64,000 bases of DNA from Streptomyces sp. NBC_01231 (lineage in GTDB: Bacteria > Actinomycetota > Actinomycetes > Streptomycetales > Streptomycetaceae): assembly GCA_035999765.1 (NCBI GenBank), contig CP108521.1, positions 620,001 to 684,000 of the forward strand. Direction: 5' to 3'. The position numbers and the translations under genes were made by a program. Below, one piece after another: positions 25,023 through 33,464 of this stretch (its first letter is position 1; the number at the start of each line of letters is the position of its first letter). The notes under the pieces were generated by a model. It was not told the DNA's origin and did no database searches. It worked only from the letters and a program-made list of their open reading frames with translations.

Positions 25023-26050
25023 GGCGTGATCACGACCTTTCCGATGGTGTCGCGGGCGCCGAGCGCGTCCCAGGCACCACCGAGATCCTCTAGCGGGAAC
25101 AGGGCGGCGGTGGGCAGGTGCAGGCGGTCGGCGAAACAGGCTGACGTGGCGGCGACGAAGTCGGCCGAGGTGTAGCCGCCGGCGCCCAGCAGTTTGAGGC
25201 CGCGGTGGAAGACCTCCTGGAGCGAGAACGACACCTTGTCGCCGCTGGTGTTGCCGAGCATCAGCAGACGCCCGCCGATGCCGAGGCAGTCCAGTGAGGT
25301 GCGCCAGGTGTCGGCGCCGACGTGGTCCAGGACCAGGTCCGCCCCGGCCCCGTCGGTGAAGGCCGACACCGCTTTCGCCGGGTCCGGGTCGTCGTTGCGC
25401 AGCGCCAGGTCCGCGCCGGCCGCGCGGACCGCGGCCAGCTTCGCGTCGCTGCCCGCGAACGCGACGACCGAGGCACCGGCCCGCTTGGCCAGCGCGACGG
25501 CTGCCAGGCTGACGGGACTCGCGGCCGCGTGCACGACGAGGGTCTCACCGGTGTCCAGGGCCCCGACGGTGTGCACCGCGTGCCATGCCGTCGCGAAGGC
25601 GGTGGGGAGGGTGACGGCCGCGGCGAGCGACACGGACTGGGGGACCCGGACGATCGATTCGGCGGACGACAGGACGTATTCGGCGAGCGCGCCGGGGATG
25701 TTGCCGCCGATGATGCGCGGGCTCGCGCAGTACGCACGGTCGCCCGCCGAACAGCGCGGGCAACTGCCGCAGCCCTGCGTGGGATCGGCGATGACCCGGT
25801 CGCCGGGGACGACCGAGCTGACCGCGGATCCGGTCGCCACCACCGTTCCGGCGAAGTCCATCCCCGGCACGTGCGGAAGGCGGAAGCCGGGGATCAGGCC
25901 CGGCCCCTTGCGCTGCAGCAGGTCCAGGCGGTTCAGCCCGCAGTACGCGACCTCGACGACGACGTCGCGCGTACCGCACAGCGGCTCCGGGACCTCTTGC
26001 AGGGACACGACCTCGGTTCCCCCGAAATCGGTCTGCACCATCGCTCGCAC
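25019..26050 (-). CDS. Zinc-type alcohol dehydrogenase / quinone oxidoreductase (MDR family)
   Basis: 343 residues of the medium-chain dehydrogenase/reductase family. GMDFAGTVVATGS, a structural-zinc type loop GCGSCPRCSAGDRAYC, and a C-terminal QOR-like end (LEDLGGAWDALGARDTIGKVVI). The catalytic-zinc Cys is at CGLNRLDLL and the His of HVPGMD. The coenzyme region lacks a clean GxGxxG (VVHAAASPVSL), as in quinone reductases. GTG 26050 follows GGAGG. First gene of the transporter operon. Confidence 0.88.
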   Translation of the reverse strand: MRAMVQTDFGGTEVVSLQEVPEPLCGTRDVVVEVAYCGLNRLDLLQRKGPGLIPGFRLPHVPGMDFAGTVVATGSAVSSVVPGDRVIADPTQGCGSCPRCSAGDRAYCASPRIIGGNIPGALAEYVLSSAESIVRVPQSVSLAAAVTLPTAFATAWHAVHTVGALDTGETLVVHAAASPVSLAAVALAKRAGASVVAFAGSDAKLAAVRAAGADLALRNDDPDPAKAVSAFTDGAGADLVLDHVGADTWRTSLDCLGIGGRLLMLGNTSGDKVSFSLQEVFHRGLKLLGAGGYTSADFVAATSACFADRLHLPTAALFPLEDLGGAWDALGARDTIGKVVITP

Positions 26051-26071
26051 CGCGGACCCTCCTCACCTCAG

Positions 26072-26092
26072 CCGTCTCGCATTGCGAGGCGG
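26072..26092. promoter_or_regulatory. Island half-sites, everted pair (site E)
   Basis: CCGTCTCGCA-T-TGCGAGGCGG is a 9-of-10 inverted repeat whose arms are the two half-sites of the island palindrome turned outwards. It lies 22 bp upstream of the GTG of the transporter operon. The same arrangement arises between D3 and D1. Confidence 0.5.
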
Positions 26093-26292
26093 TGGAACGT
26101 ATTGTGACGCCACTCTGCCCATGCCGACCAGTGCTGTCAACGCTTGTAGGGAAAAACTGGGTTTCGTCGTCGTTGCGCCTGTTCGTAAGGCTCACAGCGC
26201 AGATCGCGGCAGGCCGGGAGCGGGTGCGGACGCACGCCTCACCGCCGTCGGCACAGGCGGCCGCACCCCCGTCGGCACAGGCGAAGGGCGGT

Positions 26293-27495
26293 TCAGTGCC
26301 CGGCGGAAGCCGGCTCGTCGTCGCCACGCAGCCGCTCGTCGTCGGCGGTGAGCAGGTCGAGCGCCGCGAGCGCCAGGTGCAACTGCGCCGAGGGGGCGGG
26401 AAGCAGGGGGTCCACGCCCAGGAGGTTCTTGATCTGGCGAACCCGGTAGCCCACCGAGTTGCGGTGGAGATGGAGCTGTTCGGAGACGCTCTGCCGACTG
26501 CCTCTCTCGGCCAGCCAGGCACGGAGAGTGGTCATCAGCTCCGGACGCTGCCGGATCGGCCCGAGGTGCGCCTCAACATACGCCTCGAGCTGCGCGCGCG
26601 GCAGGGGCAGCAGCACCTGGAGGACCCCGCCGCCGCCGAAGGTGAGCAGCGGGACACGCCGGGACCGGGCCAGCCCGAGCAGCCGTTCGGCCTCGGTGAA
26701 GGACCGGGCCAGACCGATGGGCGAGTCGGGATGGGAGCCGCTTGCCGCGACGACGTGGTCGCCTGCGGACTCGTCGCCGGTCATGAGGCGAAGCCGGCTC
26801 TGCAGGCGGGCGAGCACGACCTCGCTGGTCACCACCGTCCACGCCGTGCGCGCCTCCTGCTGCACAGGGTGCTCCAGCCAGGCGAGGGCCGTGGACCAGG
26901 CACGCAAGCGGGATCCGCCGTAGTGCAGTACGGCACCGGCAGGCGGTCGCCGCAGATCGATCCCCAGTGCCACGGCCGCCGCGCACACCGAGGGGCTCAC
27001 CGTCCCGGACCGCAGCGCGGCGACGACGTCGGCCGGCGTGTGCTGCGGTGAGATCTCGGCCGAGCCGTCCCCTGCGCGCACGGCGTCGATGCGCAGCGCG
27101 GTGACGGCGGCACCGGCCAGCGCCTGCACGCACGGATCGCCGGGACCGACGGACAGCAGCACACCGGCCGCTGCCGTCCCCGCGACCACGGGCAGCGCCG
27201 TGGCCCGCAGCCCGTCGAGCGTGTCGACCACCGGTCCGGCCACGCCGGCGAGCACGCCGTCCGCCACCGTGGCCGGCACTCCCGCACCACCGTCCGTGCT
27301 CGCCAGCACCACACCCTCGGCGGACAGCAGGCGCACCGGCCGGCCGGTCGCCCGGCACAGCGCGCTGAGCACCTCCGAGCGTGCCGCGCCGGCGAGCACG
27401 GCCTCGGTCAGTTCCCGCTCCAGCACGGCGGGTTCGGGGTCCGGCCCGGCCCTCTCCCGGGCCGGTCCGGACCGCGCTTCAGCGATGGTTCCCAT
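26293..27495 (-). CDS. CdaR/PucR-type transcriptional regulator
   Basis: 400 residues. The C-terminal PucR helix-turn-helix is clear: LRAWLAERGSRQSVSEQLHL followed by HRNSVGYRVRQIKNLLGVD at about 350-375. The N-terminal half holds a sensory region without a family I can name. ATG 27495 lies 11 nt after the aldehyde dehydrogenase stop, so it is co-transcribed with that gene. PucR-type proteins often respond to pathway substrates; it is the second candidate for controlling the island. Confidence 0.88.
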   Translation of the reverse strand: MGTIAEARSGPARERAGPDPEPAVLERELTEAVLAGAARSEVLSALCRATGRPVRLLSAEGVVLASTDGGAGVPATVADGVLAGVAGPVVDTLDGLRATALPVVAGTAAAGVLLSVGPGDPCVQALAGAAVTALRIDAVRAGDGSAEISPQHTPADVVAALRSGTVSPSVCAAAVALGIDLRRPPAGAVLHYGGSRLRAWSTALAWLEHPVQQEARTAWTVVTSEVVLARLQSRLRLMTGDESAGDHVVAASGSHPDSPIGLARSFTEAERLLGLARSRRVPLLTFGGGGVLQVLLPLPRAQLEAYVEAHLGPIRQRPELMTTLRAWLAERGSRQSVSEQLHLHRNSVGYRVRQIKNLLGVDPLLPAPSAQLHLALAALDLLTADDERLRGDDEPASAGH

Positions 27496-27506
27496 GGTGT
27501 CGTGTC

Positions 27507-28952
27507 TCAGCGGGCCAGCAGCCGGATGGCCACGCCCTTCTCCTGGGTGTACTCGCGCAGCGCTCCGTACCCGCCGCCCCGGCTGAAGCCGCTGTCCTTC
27601 TGCATGTTGAACGGGAAGCCGATCACTCCCGCGTCGTGGAACTGGTTGACGGCCACCTGCCCGGAGCGGACGTCCTTCGCCAGCCGCAGGGCGCGGGAGA
27701 CGTCGTTGGTCCAGATGCAGGCCAGCAGGCCGAAGTCCGTCGCGTTCATCAACTCGGTCGCCTCGGCGGTGTCGCGGAACGACTGGACGGCGAGTACCGG
27801 GCCGAAGACCTCCTCGCGGGCGATGCGCATGCCCGCGTCCACACGGTCGTACACGGTCGGCCGGACGAACCACCCGTCGCCGGTGGGCACGCCGCCGGTG
27901 ACCAGTCGCGCGCCCTCACGGGGTGCGTCTTCGAGGAAGCCGCTGACGCGGGCGAACTGCGTGGCGCTGACCAGCGGCCCCATGTCCAGGTCGGCTTCCC
28001 AGGGCCCGGCCTTGACGGCGGCCATGGCGGCGGCGACCCGCTCCACGACCTCGTCGTGCACCGACGCCTGCACGAGCAACCGGGAGCCGGCGTAGCAGTT
28101 CTGTCCCGCGTTCTCGGTGATCGAGGCGACGACCGCCTCGATCGCCGTGTCGAGGTCGGCGTCGGCGAACAGCACGTTGGGCGACTTGCCGCCCAGTTCG
28201 AGCTTCACCGGGACGAGGTTCTGCGCGGCGGCCGTCATGATCGCCCGTCCGGTGGCGGTGGAGCCGACGAAGCTGATGTGGTCGACGTCCGGGTGCGAGG
28301 TCAGTGCGATGCCAGCCTCGGGACCGCCGGCGACGACGTTGATCACTCCCGGCGGGAAGCCGGCGCGGCGGGCGAGTTCGGTGAGTGCGAACGGGGACAG
28401 CGGCGCGATCTCGGACGGCTTGAGGACGACCGTGTTGCCCGCGGCGAGCGCCGGCGCGACGTTCGCGGCGGTGAGCACGGCAGGCACGTTCCACGGAATG
28501 ACGACCGCACACACGCCGTACGGCTCGGGAACGGTGTAGCCCAGGTAGTCGGGGCTGCGGGTCGGCAGCGTGACCCCGGTGAGCTTGTCGGCCGCGCCCG
28601 CGAAGTAGTTGATGATGTCGTGGGCGATGTAGATGTTCGTCCGGGCCCCGGACAAGGGCTTGCCCACGTCCTGAGCCTCCGCGGCCGCCAGCGCCTCGAC
28701 GTCGCCGAGGACCAGGTCGGCCCAGCGCCGGATCAGTGCCCCGCGTTCGCTGGGGCTGGTGGCCGCCCAGGCAGGAAAGGCACGGCGCGCCGCGGCCACC
28801 GCGTCGTCGACGTCGGCTCCGCCCGACCGGGCCACCTGGGTGAACACCTGTTGGGTTGCCGGATCGACGATGTCCAGGGTGCCGCCGTCGCGGGCCGCAA
28901 CCCACTCGCCGTCGATGAAGTGCTGGGAAGAAGGAAAGTCAACAGCCGCCAT
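27507..28952 (-). CDS. NAD(P)-dependent aldehyde dehydrogenase
   Basis: 481 residues, full-length ALDH superfamily enzyme that oxidises an aldehyde to the acid. Asn155 (IPWNVPA), Lys178 (VLKPSE), the general base Glu252 (KLELGGKSP) and the nucleophile Cys286 (NAGQNCYAG) are all present. AAGG lies 7 nt before ATG 28952. Divergent from an alcohol dehydrogenase, which suggests that an aryl or alkyl alcohol is taken to the acid. Promoter gap carries site F. Confidence 0.95.
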   Translation of the reverse strand: MAAVDFPSSQHFIDGEWVAARDGGTLDIVDPATQQVFTQVARSGGADVDDAVAAARRAFPAWAATSPSERGALIRRWADLVLGDVEALAAAEAQDVGKPLSGARTNIYIAHDIINYFAGAADKLTGVTLPTRSPDYLGYTVPEPYGVCAVVIPWNVPAVLTAANVAPALAAGNTVVLKPSEIAPLSPFALTELARRAGFPPGVINVVAGGPEAGIALTSHPDVDHISFVGSTATGRAIMTAAAQNLVPVKLELGGKSPNVLFADADLDTAIEAVVASITENAGQNCYAGSRLLVQASVHDEVVERVAAAMAAVKAGPWEADLDMGPLVSATQFARVSGFLEDAPREGARLVTGGVPTGDGWFVRPTVYDRVDAGMRIAREEVFGPVLAVQSFRDTAEATELMNATDFGLLACIWTNDVSRALRLAKDVRSGQVAVNQFHDAGVIGFPFNMQKDSGFSRGGGYGALREYTQEKGVAIRLLAR

Positions 28953-28988
28953 ATGCGAACCTTGACCCTCCCTGTCACGCATGTCAAT

Positions 28989-29008
28989 ATGCGATCTCGT
29001 AATGCGAG
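28989..29008. promoter_or_regulatory. Island half-sites, everted pair (site F)
   Basis: ATGCGATCTCGTAATGCGAG holds TCTCGTA-A-TGCGAG, the same everted half-site arrangement as site E. It lies in the 72-bp gap between the divergent aldehyde and alcohol dehydrogenase genes. Confidence 0.45.
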
Positions 29009-29024
29009 TCACTAAGGAGGTTCC

Positions 29025-30107
29025 GTGCGCGCCACCGCCGCTCTGCTGGAGCAACCCGGGCAGCCGTTCGTCCTGACCGAGGTGGACCTGGAAGCGCCCC
29101 GTCCCGACGAGGTGCTCGTCCGCGTCGCCGGCGTCGGCATCTGCGGCACCGACCTCGAGTTCGCCACCTTCTTCCCCACGCCGGCGCTGCTGGGGCACGA
29201 GGGGTCCGGCATCGTCGAGAAGGTCGGCGCGCATGTCACCTCGGTGCGCCCGGGCGACAGCGTCACCATGTCCTTCGCGTCGTGCGGCACATGCACGCTG
29301 TGCCGCACCGGCTCGCCCGCCTACTGCCACGGCTTCGACGCGGTGAACTTCTCCGGCCGCCGGCCTGACGGCTCCACCGCGGTGACTCATGAGGGGCGCG
29401 AGGTCAACGCCCACTTCCTGGGCCAGTCGTCGTTCGCCAGCCATGTCGTCGCACCGGAGCGGGCGGTCGTCAGGATCGACCCGTCGCTGGACCTGCTGCG
29501 GGCCGGACCCTTCGGCTGCGGCTTCCAGACCGGCGCCGGCGGCGTGCTCAATGTGCTGCAGCCGCGACCCGGCTCGTCCATCGCGGTGTTCGGGGCGGGG
29601 GCTGTCGGCGTGGCCGCCGTCATCGCGGCCTCGCTGAGCGGCTGCGCGGTCGTCGCCGCCGTCGACGTGAACGCGGCCAAGCTCGAGGCGGCACGCGGCT
29701 ACGGCGCCACGCACGCCGTCGACTCCTCGGCCGGGTCGGCCGCCGAGCAGCTGGCCGCCCTCGCCCCCGAGGGGTTCGACTTCGTGATCGACACGACGGG
29801 GCGCGAAGACGTCCTGCGCGTCGCGGTGGAGTCGCTCGGGCCGCTCGGCCGCGCCGGGGTCATCGGCGTCGGTCCGAGCGAGTCGATGAGCTTCGACTGG
29901 CGCAGCATCCTCAACGGGCGCAGTGTCACCGGCATCATCGGCGGGTCCAGCCTGCCGCAGGTGTTCCTGCCCCAGCTGCTCGAGCTCAACGCCAAGGGCC
30001 GGTTCCCGGTCGAGAAGATGATCACCTACTTCCCGTTCGAGCGGATCAACGAGGCCGTCGCGGCGGTCCGGTCCGGCTCGGTCGGCAAAGCTGTGCTGAC
30101 CTTCTGA
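29025..30107 (+). CDS. Zinc-dependent alcohol dehydrogenase, aryl-alcohol type
   Basis: 360 residues, MDR family. Catalytic zinc Cys in GVGICGTDLE (about 39), His in LLGHEGSG (about 59), structural zinc Cys cluster SCGTCTLCRTGSPAYC, and coenzyme site AVFGAGAVGVAA. The loop and long C-terminal part resemble aryl-alcohol (benzyl-alcohol) dehydrogenases. GTG 29025 follows AAGGAGG, a near-perfect ribosome site. It would feed the divergent aldehyde dehydrogenase. Confidence 0.92.
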   Translation: MRATAALLEQPGQPFVLTEVDLEAPRPDEVLVRVAGVGICGTDLEFATFFPTPALLGHEGSGIVEKVGAHVTSVRPGDSVTMSFASCGTCTLCRTGSPAYCHGFDAVNFSGRRPDGSTAVTHEGREVNAHFLGQSSFASHVVAPERAVVRIDPSLDLLRAGPFGCGFQTGAGGVLNVLQPRPGSSIAVFGAGAVGVAAVIAASLSGCAVVAAVDVNAAKLEAARGYGATHAVDSSAGSAAEQLAALAPEGFDFVIDTTGREDVLRVAVESLGPLGRAGVIGVGPSESMSFDWRSILNGRSVTGIIGGSSLPQVFLPQLLELNAKGRFPVEKMITYFPFERINEAVAAVRSGSVGKAVLTF

Positions 30108-30239
30108 AACGTCGTCCACCAGACGTTGTCGCACAGGGCGGCAGCACCTTAGGGTGGCGACGCCGATGAAGCACCAGACATCCGGTGGCGCGGCCGGACA
30201 ACACCGCGCAGAAGGCCGAGCACGTGGAGCGTGCCCACC

Positions 30240-32441
30240 ATGTCCGCCGACATCGACTTCGACCACCACTCCGACGAGGCCAACGCCGATCCGGTCGCCT
30301 ACTACGCGCGCTTGCGCGAGACCTGCCCCGTCGGCCGCTCCGCCGCCTACGGCGGCTTCACCTACACGACGCGGTATGCCGACGTGGCCCGCATCGCCCG
30401 CGACGACGCGACGTTCTCCTCGGCCCGCAGCGACCACGGCGGCCAGGGGGTCGGCATCGTCATCCCCAAGGGACCGGGCCTCGACCAGTATCCGATCGAG
30501 CTCGACCCGCCGCGGTCGACCGAGTACCGGCAACTGATCAACCCGCTGCTCACGCCGGAGGCGGTGGAGCGACTGGTGCCCATGATCGAGCGCCACGCCG
30601 CCCGCGTCGTGGACGACTTCGTCGAGCTCGGCTCCTGCGACTTCGTCCGTGACCTCACCAACCCGCTGCCGGCCGCGGTGACCTTGGACTGGCTCGGTTT
30701 CCCCGAGGAGGACTGGGCGAAGCTGGCCGGTCCGATCCACGACATCTTCGCCGCACCCGCGGCCAGCGAGCGCGCCGTGCGCGGGGCCGCCGGGCTGGCC
30801 TACATGGACCAGCGCATCCGTGAGCTGATCGCCGAGCGCAGGTTGGCGCCACGGGCCGACGCGGTCAGTGCGCTGGTGGCCGGCCGGCGCGGCGACGGCA
30901 GCGAGTTCGGCGAGGACGACCTGGTGTCGGTGATCGGCCTGCTCATCGCCGGCGGCGTAGACACGACCACCTCCTTGACCGGGTGGACGCTCGTCCACCT
31001 CGCCCGCAACCCCGAGCAGCGCCGGCGAATGATCGACTCCCCCGATCTGCTGGACGGCGCGACCGAGGAGTTCCTCCGTGCGTTCGCCCCGTCGCAGTCG
31101 ATGGCGCGCACGGTCACCCGGGACACCGAGGTCGGCGGATGCCCGATGCGAGCGGGCGACCGGGTGCTGATCCCGTGGGTGGCCGCGAACCACGACCCCG
31201 CCGTGTTCCCCGACCCCGAGCAGGTGCGGCTGGACCGCGACGCCAGCCGGCATCTCAGCTTCGGGATCGGGTCGCACCGGTGCGCCGGCGCGCACCTGGC
31301 CCGAGCCATGTTCCGCGCGATGATGACGCAGGTGCTGACCCGGCTGCCCGACTACCGAGTGATCGAGGAAGGGCTCGTCGCCTATCCGACGCGCGGCAAC
31401 CAGTCCGGCTGGGACGCGATCCCGGCGGTCTTCACGCCCGGTTCCCGAGCGACCGCGGCAGCAGGCTCGGTCCGCGCGCTGACCACGCCCACCCCCCTGC
31501 GGGTGAGGGCGGTGCGCGCCGCAGCCGAGGGCGTCGTCGCCGTCGACCTCGGTCTGCCGGACGGAGGCGAACTCCCCGCGTGGCGGCCCGGCGCACACGT
31601 CGAGCTGCGTCTGCCCTCCGGCAGACTGCGTCAGTACTCGCTGTGCGGTGACCCCGCCGACGCCACGACGTGGGGCATCGGCGTCCTGCACGAGCCCCAG
31701 GGCCGGGGCGGGTCGGCCGAACTCCACGAACTGGCCCGCCCGGGAGCCACGTTCACGGTACGCGGGCCGCGCAACCACTTCCCGCTCACGTCGGCGCCGT
31801 CCTACCTGTTCCTCGCCGGCGGCATCGGCGTCACCCCGATCCTCGCCATGGTCCGCGCGGCCGCCGTGCGCGGCGCTCCCTTCACCGTCGTGTACGGCGG
31901 ACGCACCCGCTCGACGATGGCGTTCGCCGACGAGCTCGCCGCCGTCGCCGGCGACCAGCTCACCCTGCTCCCCCAGGATGAGGCCGGACTGCCCGACCTC
32001 CCCCGGCTGCTGGGCGGGCTGGACGCGGACACCGCCGTCTACGCGTGCGGCCCGGCGCCGATGCTGGCGGCCGTCGAGCGCGAGTGCACCCGCCTGGGCC
32101 TCACCGACCGGCTGCACCTGGAGCGCTTCACCGCCGGTGACGGCCTCGAGGCGACGTTCGACGCCGCGGAGAACAGGGCCTTCGCGGTCCAGCTCGCGCG
32201 CACGGGAGTCACCCTCACCGTGCCGTCCGACCGCCGACTCATCGAGGTCCTGCGCGATGCCGTCAGCGGCCTGTCCTACGACTGCGAGAAGGGATACTGC
32301 GGCGCCTGCGAGACCCGGGTGCTCGCCGGTACGCCGGAGCACCGGGACTCCGTCCTCACCGACGAGGAACGCCTTGCCGGGCGCACCATGATGATCTGCG
32401 TCGGCCGGTGTCAGGGCGACCGACTGGTCCTCGACCTCTGA
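30240..32441 (+). CDS. Self-sufficient cytochrome P450 fused to phthalate-dioxygenase-reductase-like module (CYP116B-like)
   Basis: 733 residues. Residues 1-400: P450 with I-helix AGGVDTTTS (237-245) and haem loop FGIGSHRCAG, ligand Cys348. Residues 415-733: reductase with FMN-binding RQYS (464-467), NAD(P)H site GGIGVTP (527-533), YACGPAPM (601-608) and a plant-type [2Fe-2S] site with Cys682, 687, 690 and 720. One chain thus takes electrons from NAD(P)H through FMN and the cluster to haem. ATG 30240 has GGAG at 10 nt; GTG 30231 is too close. P450RhF relatives hydroxylate or O-demethylate aromatics. Confidence 0.93.
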   Translation: MSADIDFDHHSDEANADPVAYYARLRETCPVGRSAAYGGFTYTTRYADVARIARDDATFSSARSDHGGQGVGIVIPKGPGLDQYPIELDPPRSTEYRQLINPLLTPEAVERLVPMIERHAARVVDDFVELGSCDFVRDLTNPLPAAVTLDWLGFPEEDWAKLAGPIHDIFAAPAASERAVRGAAGLAYMDQRIRELIAERRLAPRADAVSALVAGRRGDGSEFGEDDLVSVIGLLIAGGVDTTTSLTGWTLVHLARNPEQRRRMIDSPDLLDGATEEFLRAFAPSQSMARTVTRDTEVGGCPMRAGDRVLIPWVAANHDPAVFPDPEQVRLDRDASRHLSFGIGSHRCAGAHLARAMFRAMMTQVLTRLPDYRVIEEGLVAYPTRGNQSGWDAIPAVFTPGSRATAAAGSVRALTTPTPLRVRAVRAAAEGVVAVDLGLPDGGELPAWRPGAHVELRLPSGRLRQYSLCGDPADATTWGIGVLHEPQGRGGSAELHELARPGATFTVRGPRNHFPLTSAPSYLFLAGGIGVTPILAMVRAAAVRGAPFTVVYGGRTRSTMAFADELAAVAGDQLTLLPQDEAGLPDLPRLLGGLDADTAVYACGPAPMLAAVERECTRLGLTDRLHLERFTAGDGLEATFDAAENRAFAVQLARTGVTLTVPSDRRLIEVLRDAVSGLSYDCEKGYCGACETRVLAGTPEHRDSVLTDEERLAGRTMMICVGRCQGDRLVLDL

Positions 32442-32481
32442 GCCGTCCTCGGCCTGTACGCTCCCCGGCCCGCATGCGGCT

Positions 32482-32532
32482 GCCGTATGGGTCCAACAGC
32501 GGGCGCGACGTCCGCCGTTGGACCCATACGGC
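32482..32532. terminator. Long inverted repeat between convergent genes
   Basis: GCCGTATGGGTCCAAC at 32482-32497 pairs perfectly over 16 bp with 32517-32532; loop 19 nt. It lies between the P450 and TSUP gene ends and probably stops transcription both ways. Its stem is less GC-rich than the other terminators here. Confidence 0.65.
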
Positions 32533-32574
32533 GCCCGTGGCTGCGCGGCCCTACGATCCGTCTCCGGGAAACGG

Positions 32575-33321
32575 TCAGCCGAAGGCGCGGACAGCCAGCC
32601 ACACACCCGCCAGCACGCCGAAGCCGACGACGACGGAACGCAGCACCGGCTCGCTGAGGCGTGTCGCCAGCCTGCCGCCGAGCACTCCGCCGGCCAGAGA
32701 CGCGGGCGCGACCACGAGCGCGATCATCCAGTTCACGGGGCCGAGCAACGCGAACACGAGGAGCGACACGGTGGCCACGACCAGCTGCAACGTCCCCTTG
32801 AGCACGTTCACCTGGGCCAGCGGAGCGGACAGCGTCAGGCCGAGCAGGGCCATCAGGATGAGCCCCAATCCCCCTCCGAAGTAACCGCCGTAGACAGCGG
32901 CGGCGAACGTGCCGGTGTAGAGCCTCACGCGGTGGTCACCGTGAGCCGCGCCGAGCAGTGCCCGCAACCGGGGCTGGAAGGCGAGGAGGGCGCTGGCGCC
33001 GAGGACGAGGAACGGCACCGCGACCGAGAACACCCGCGACGGAGTGAGCAGCAGCAGCGCGCACCCGGCGGCGGCACCCCCTGCGGACACGACTGCGAGC
33101 GACCTCACGGAAGACGGGCGGGAAGACCCCCGCAGGGCCGCCACATTGCCCAGGTAACCCGGCCAGAGCGCCACGGAGTTGGTGACGTTGGCGGCCACCG
33201 TACCCAGCCCGCCGGCGACCAGGGCGGGGAAGAGGAGCAGTGACCCACCGCCGGCGATGGAGTTGACGAATCCGCCGGCAAGGCCGGCACCGCCGATGAG
33301 AACAACGTCGCCGACGTCCAT
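32575..33321 (-). CDS. TSUP (TauE/SafE) family permease
   Basis: 248 residues, about eight membrane helices. The repeated family motif is seen in GLAGGFVNSIAGGGSLLLFP and AVYGGYFGGGLGLI. Members move sulfite, sulfoacetate or organic anions. ATG 33321 is chosen with GGAGG 8 nt upstream. Divergent from the amidase gene and next to island site G; it may export or import an acidic intermediate. A second TSUP gene is at 59975. Confidence 0.9.
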   Translation of the reverse strand: MDVGDVVLIGGAGLAGGFVNSIAGGGSLLLFPALVAGGLGTVAANVTNSVALWPGYLGNVAALRGSSRPSSVRSLAVVSAGGAAAGCALLLLTPSRVFSVAVPFLVLGASALLAFQPRLRALLGAAHGDHRVRLYTGTFAAAVYGGYFGGGLGLILMALLGLTLSAPLAQVNVLKGTLQLVVATVSLLVFALLGPVNWMIALVVAPASLAGGVLGGRLATRLSEPVLRSVVVGFGVLAGVWLAVRAFG

Positions 33322-33345
33322 TCGGGCCTCCTCCACAGCAACTTA

Positions 33346-33364
33346 TGCGAGATGCCATGTTGAC
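33346..33364. promoter_or_regulatory. Island palindrome, site G
   Basis: TGCGAGATGCCATGTTGAC matches 15 of 19 consensus positions, the left 13 bases perfectly. A second left half, TACGAGAC, starts 20 bp further at 33366. A TTGACA (33360-33365) overlaps the site. It stands between the divergent TSUP and amidase genes. Confidence 0.6.
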
Positions 33365-33464
33365 ATACGAGACAGAGTTACGGCGCGGACCCCCGCCGGA
33401 AACACCGGGGCAATGGGACGTTCCTAGCGTCGGGCCAGCCCTTCCCCTCCACGAAAGGTCGGCC

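Noticed and set aside
26245..26283. Repeated CCGTCGGCACAGGCG (26245-26259 and 26269-26283)
   Set aside because: A two-copy 15-bp repeat in low-complexity sequence near the regulator stop; no function can be argued.
27507..32606. A single minus-strand frame of almost 1700 codons
   Set aside because: Only its last 481 codons (aldehyde dehydrogenase) are a gene. The rest is antisense to the alcohol dehydrogenase and P450 genes and open only because of high GC.
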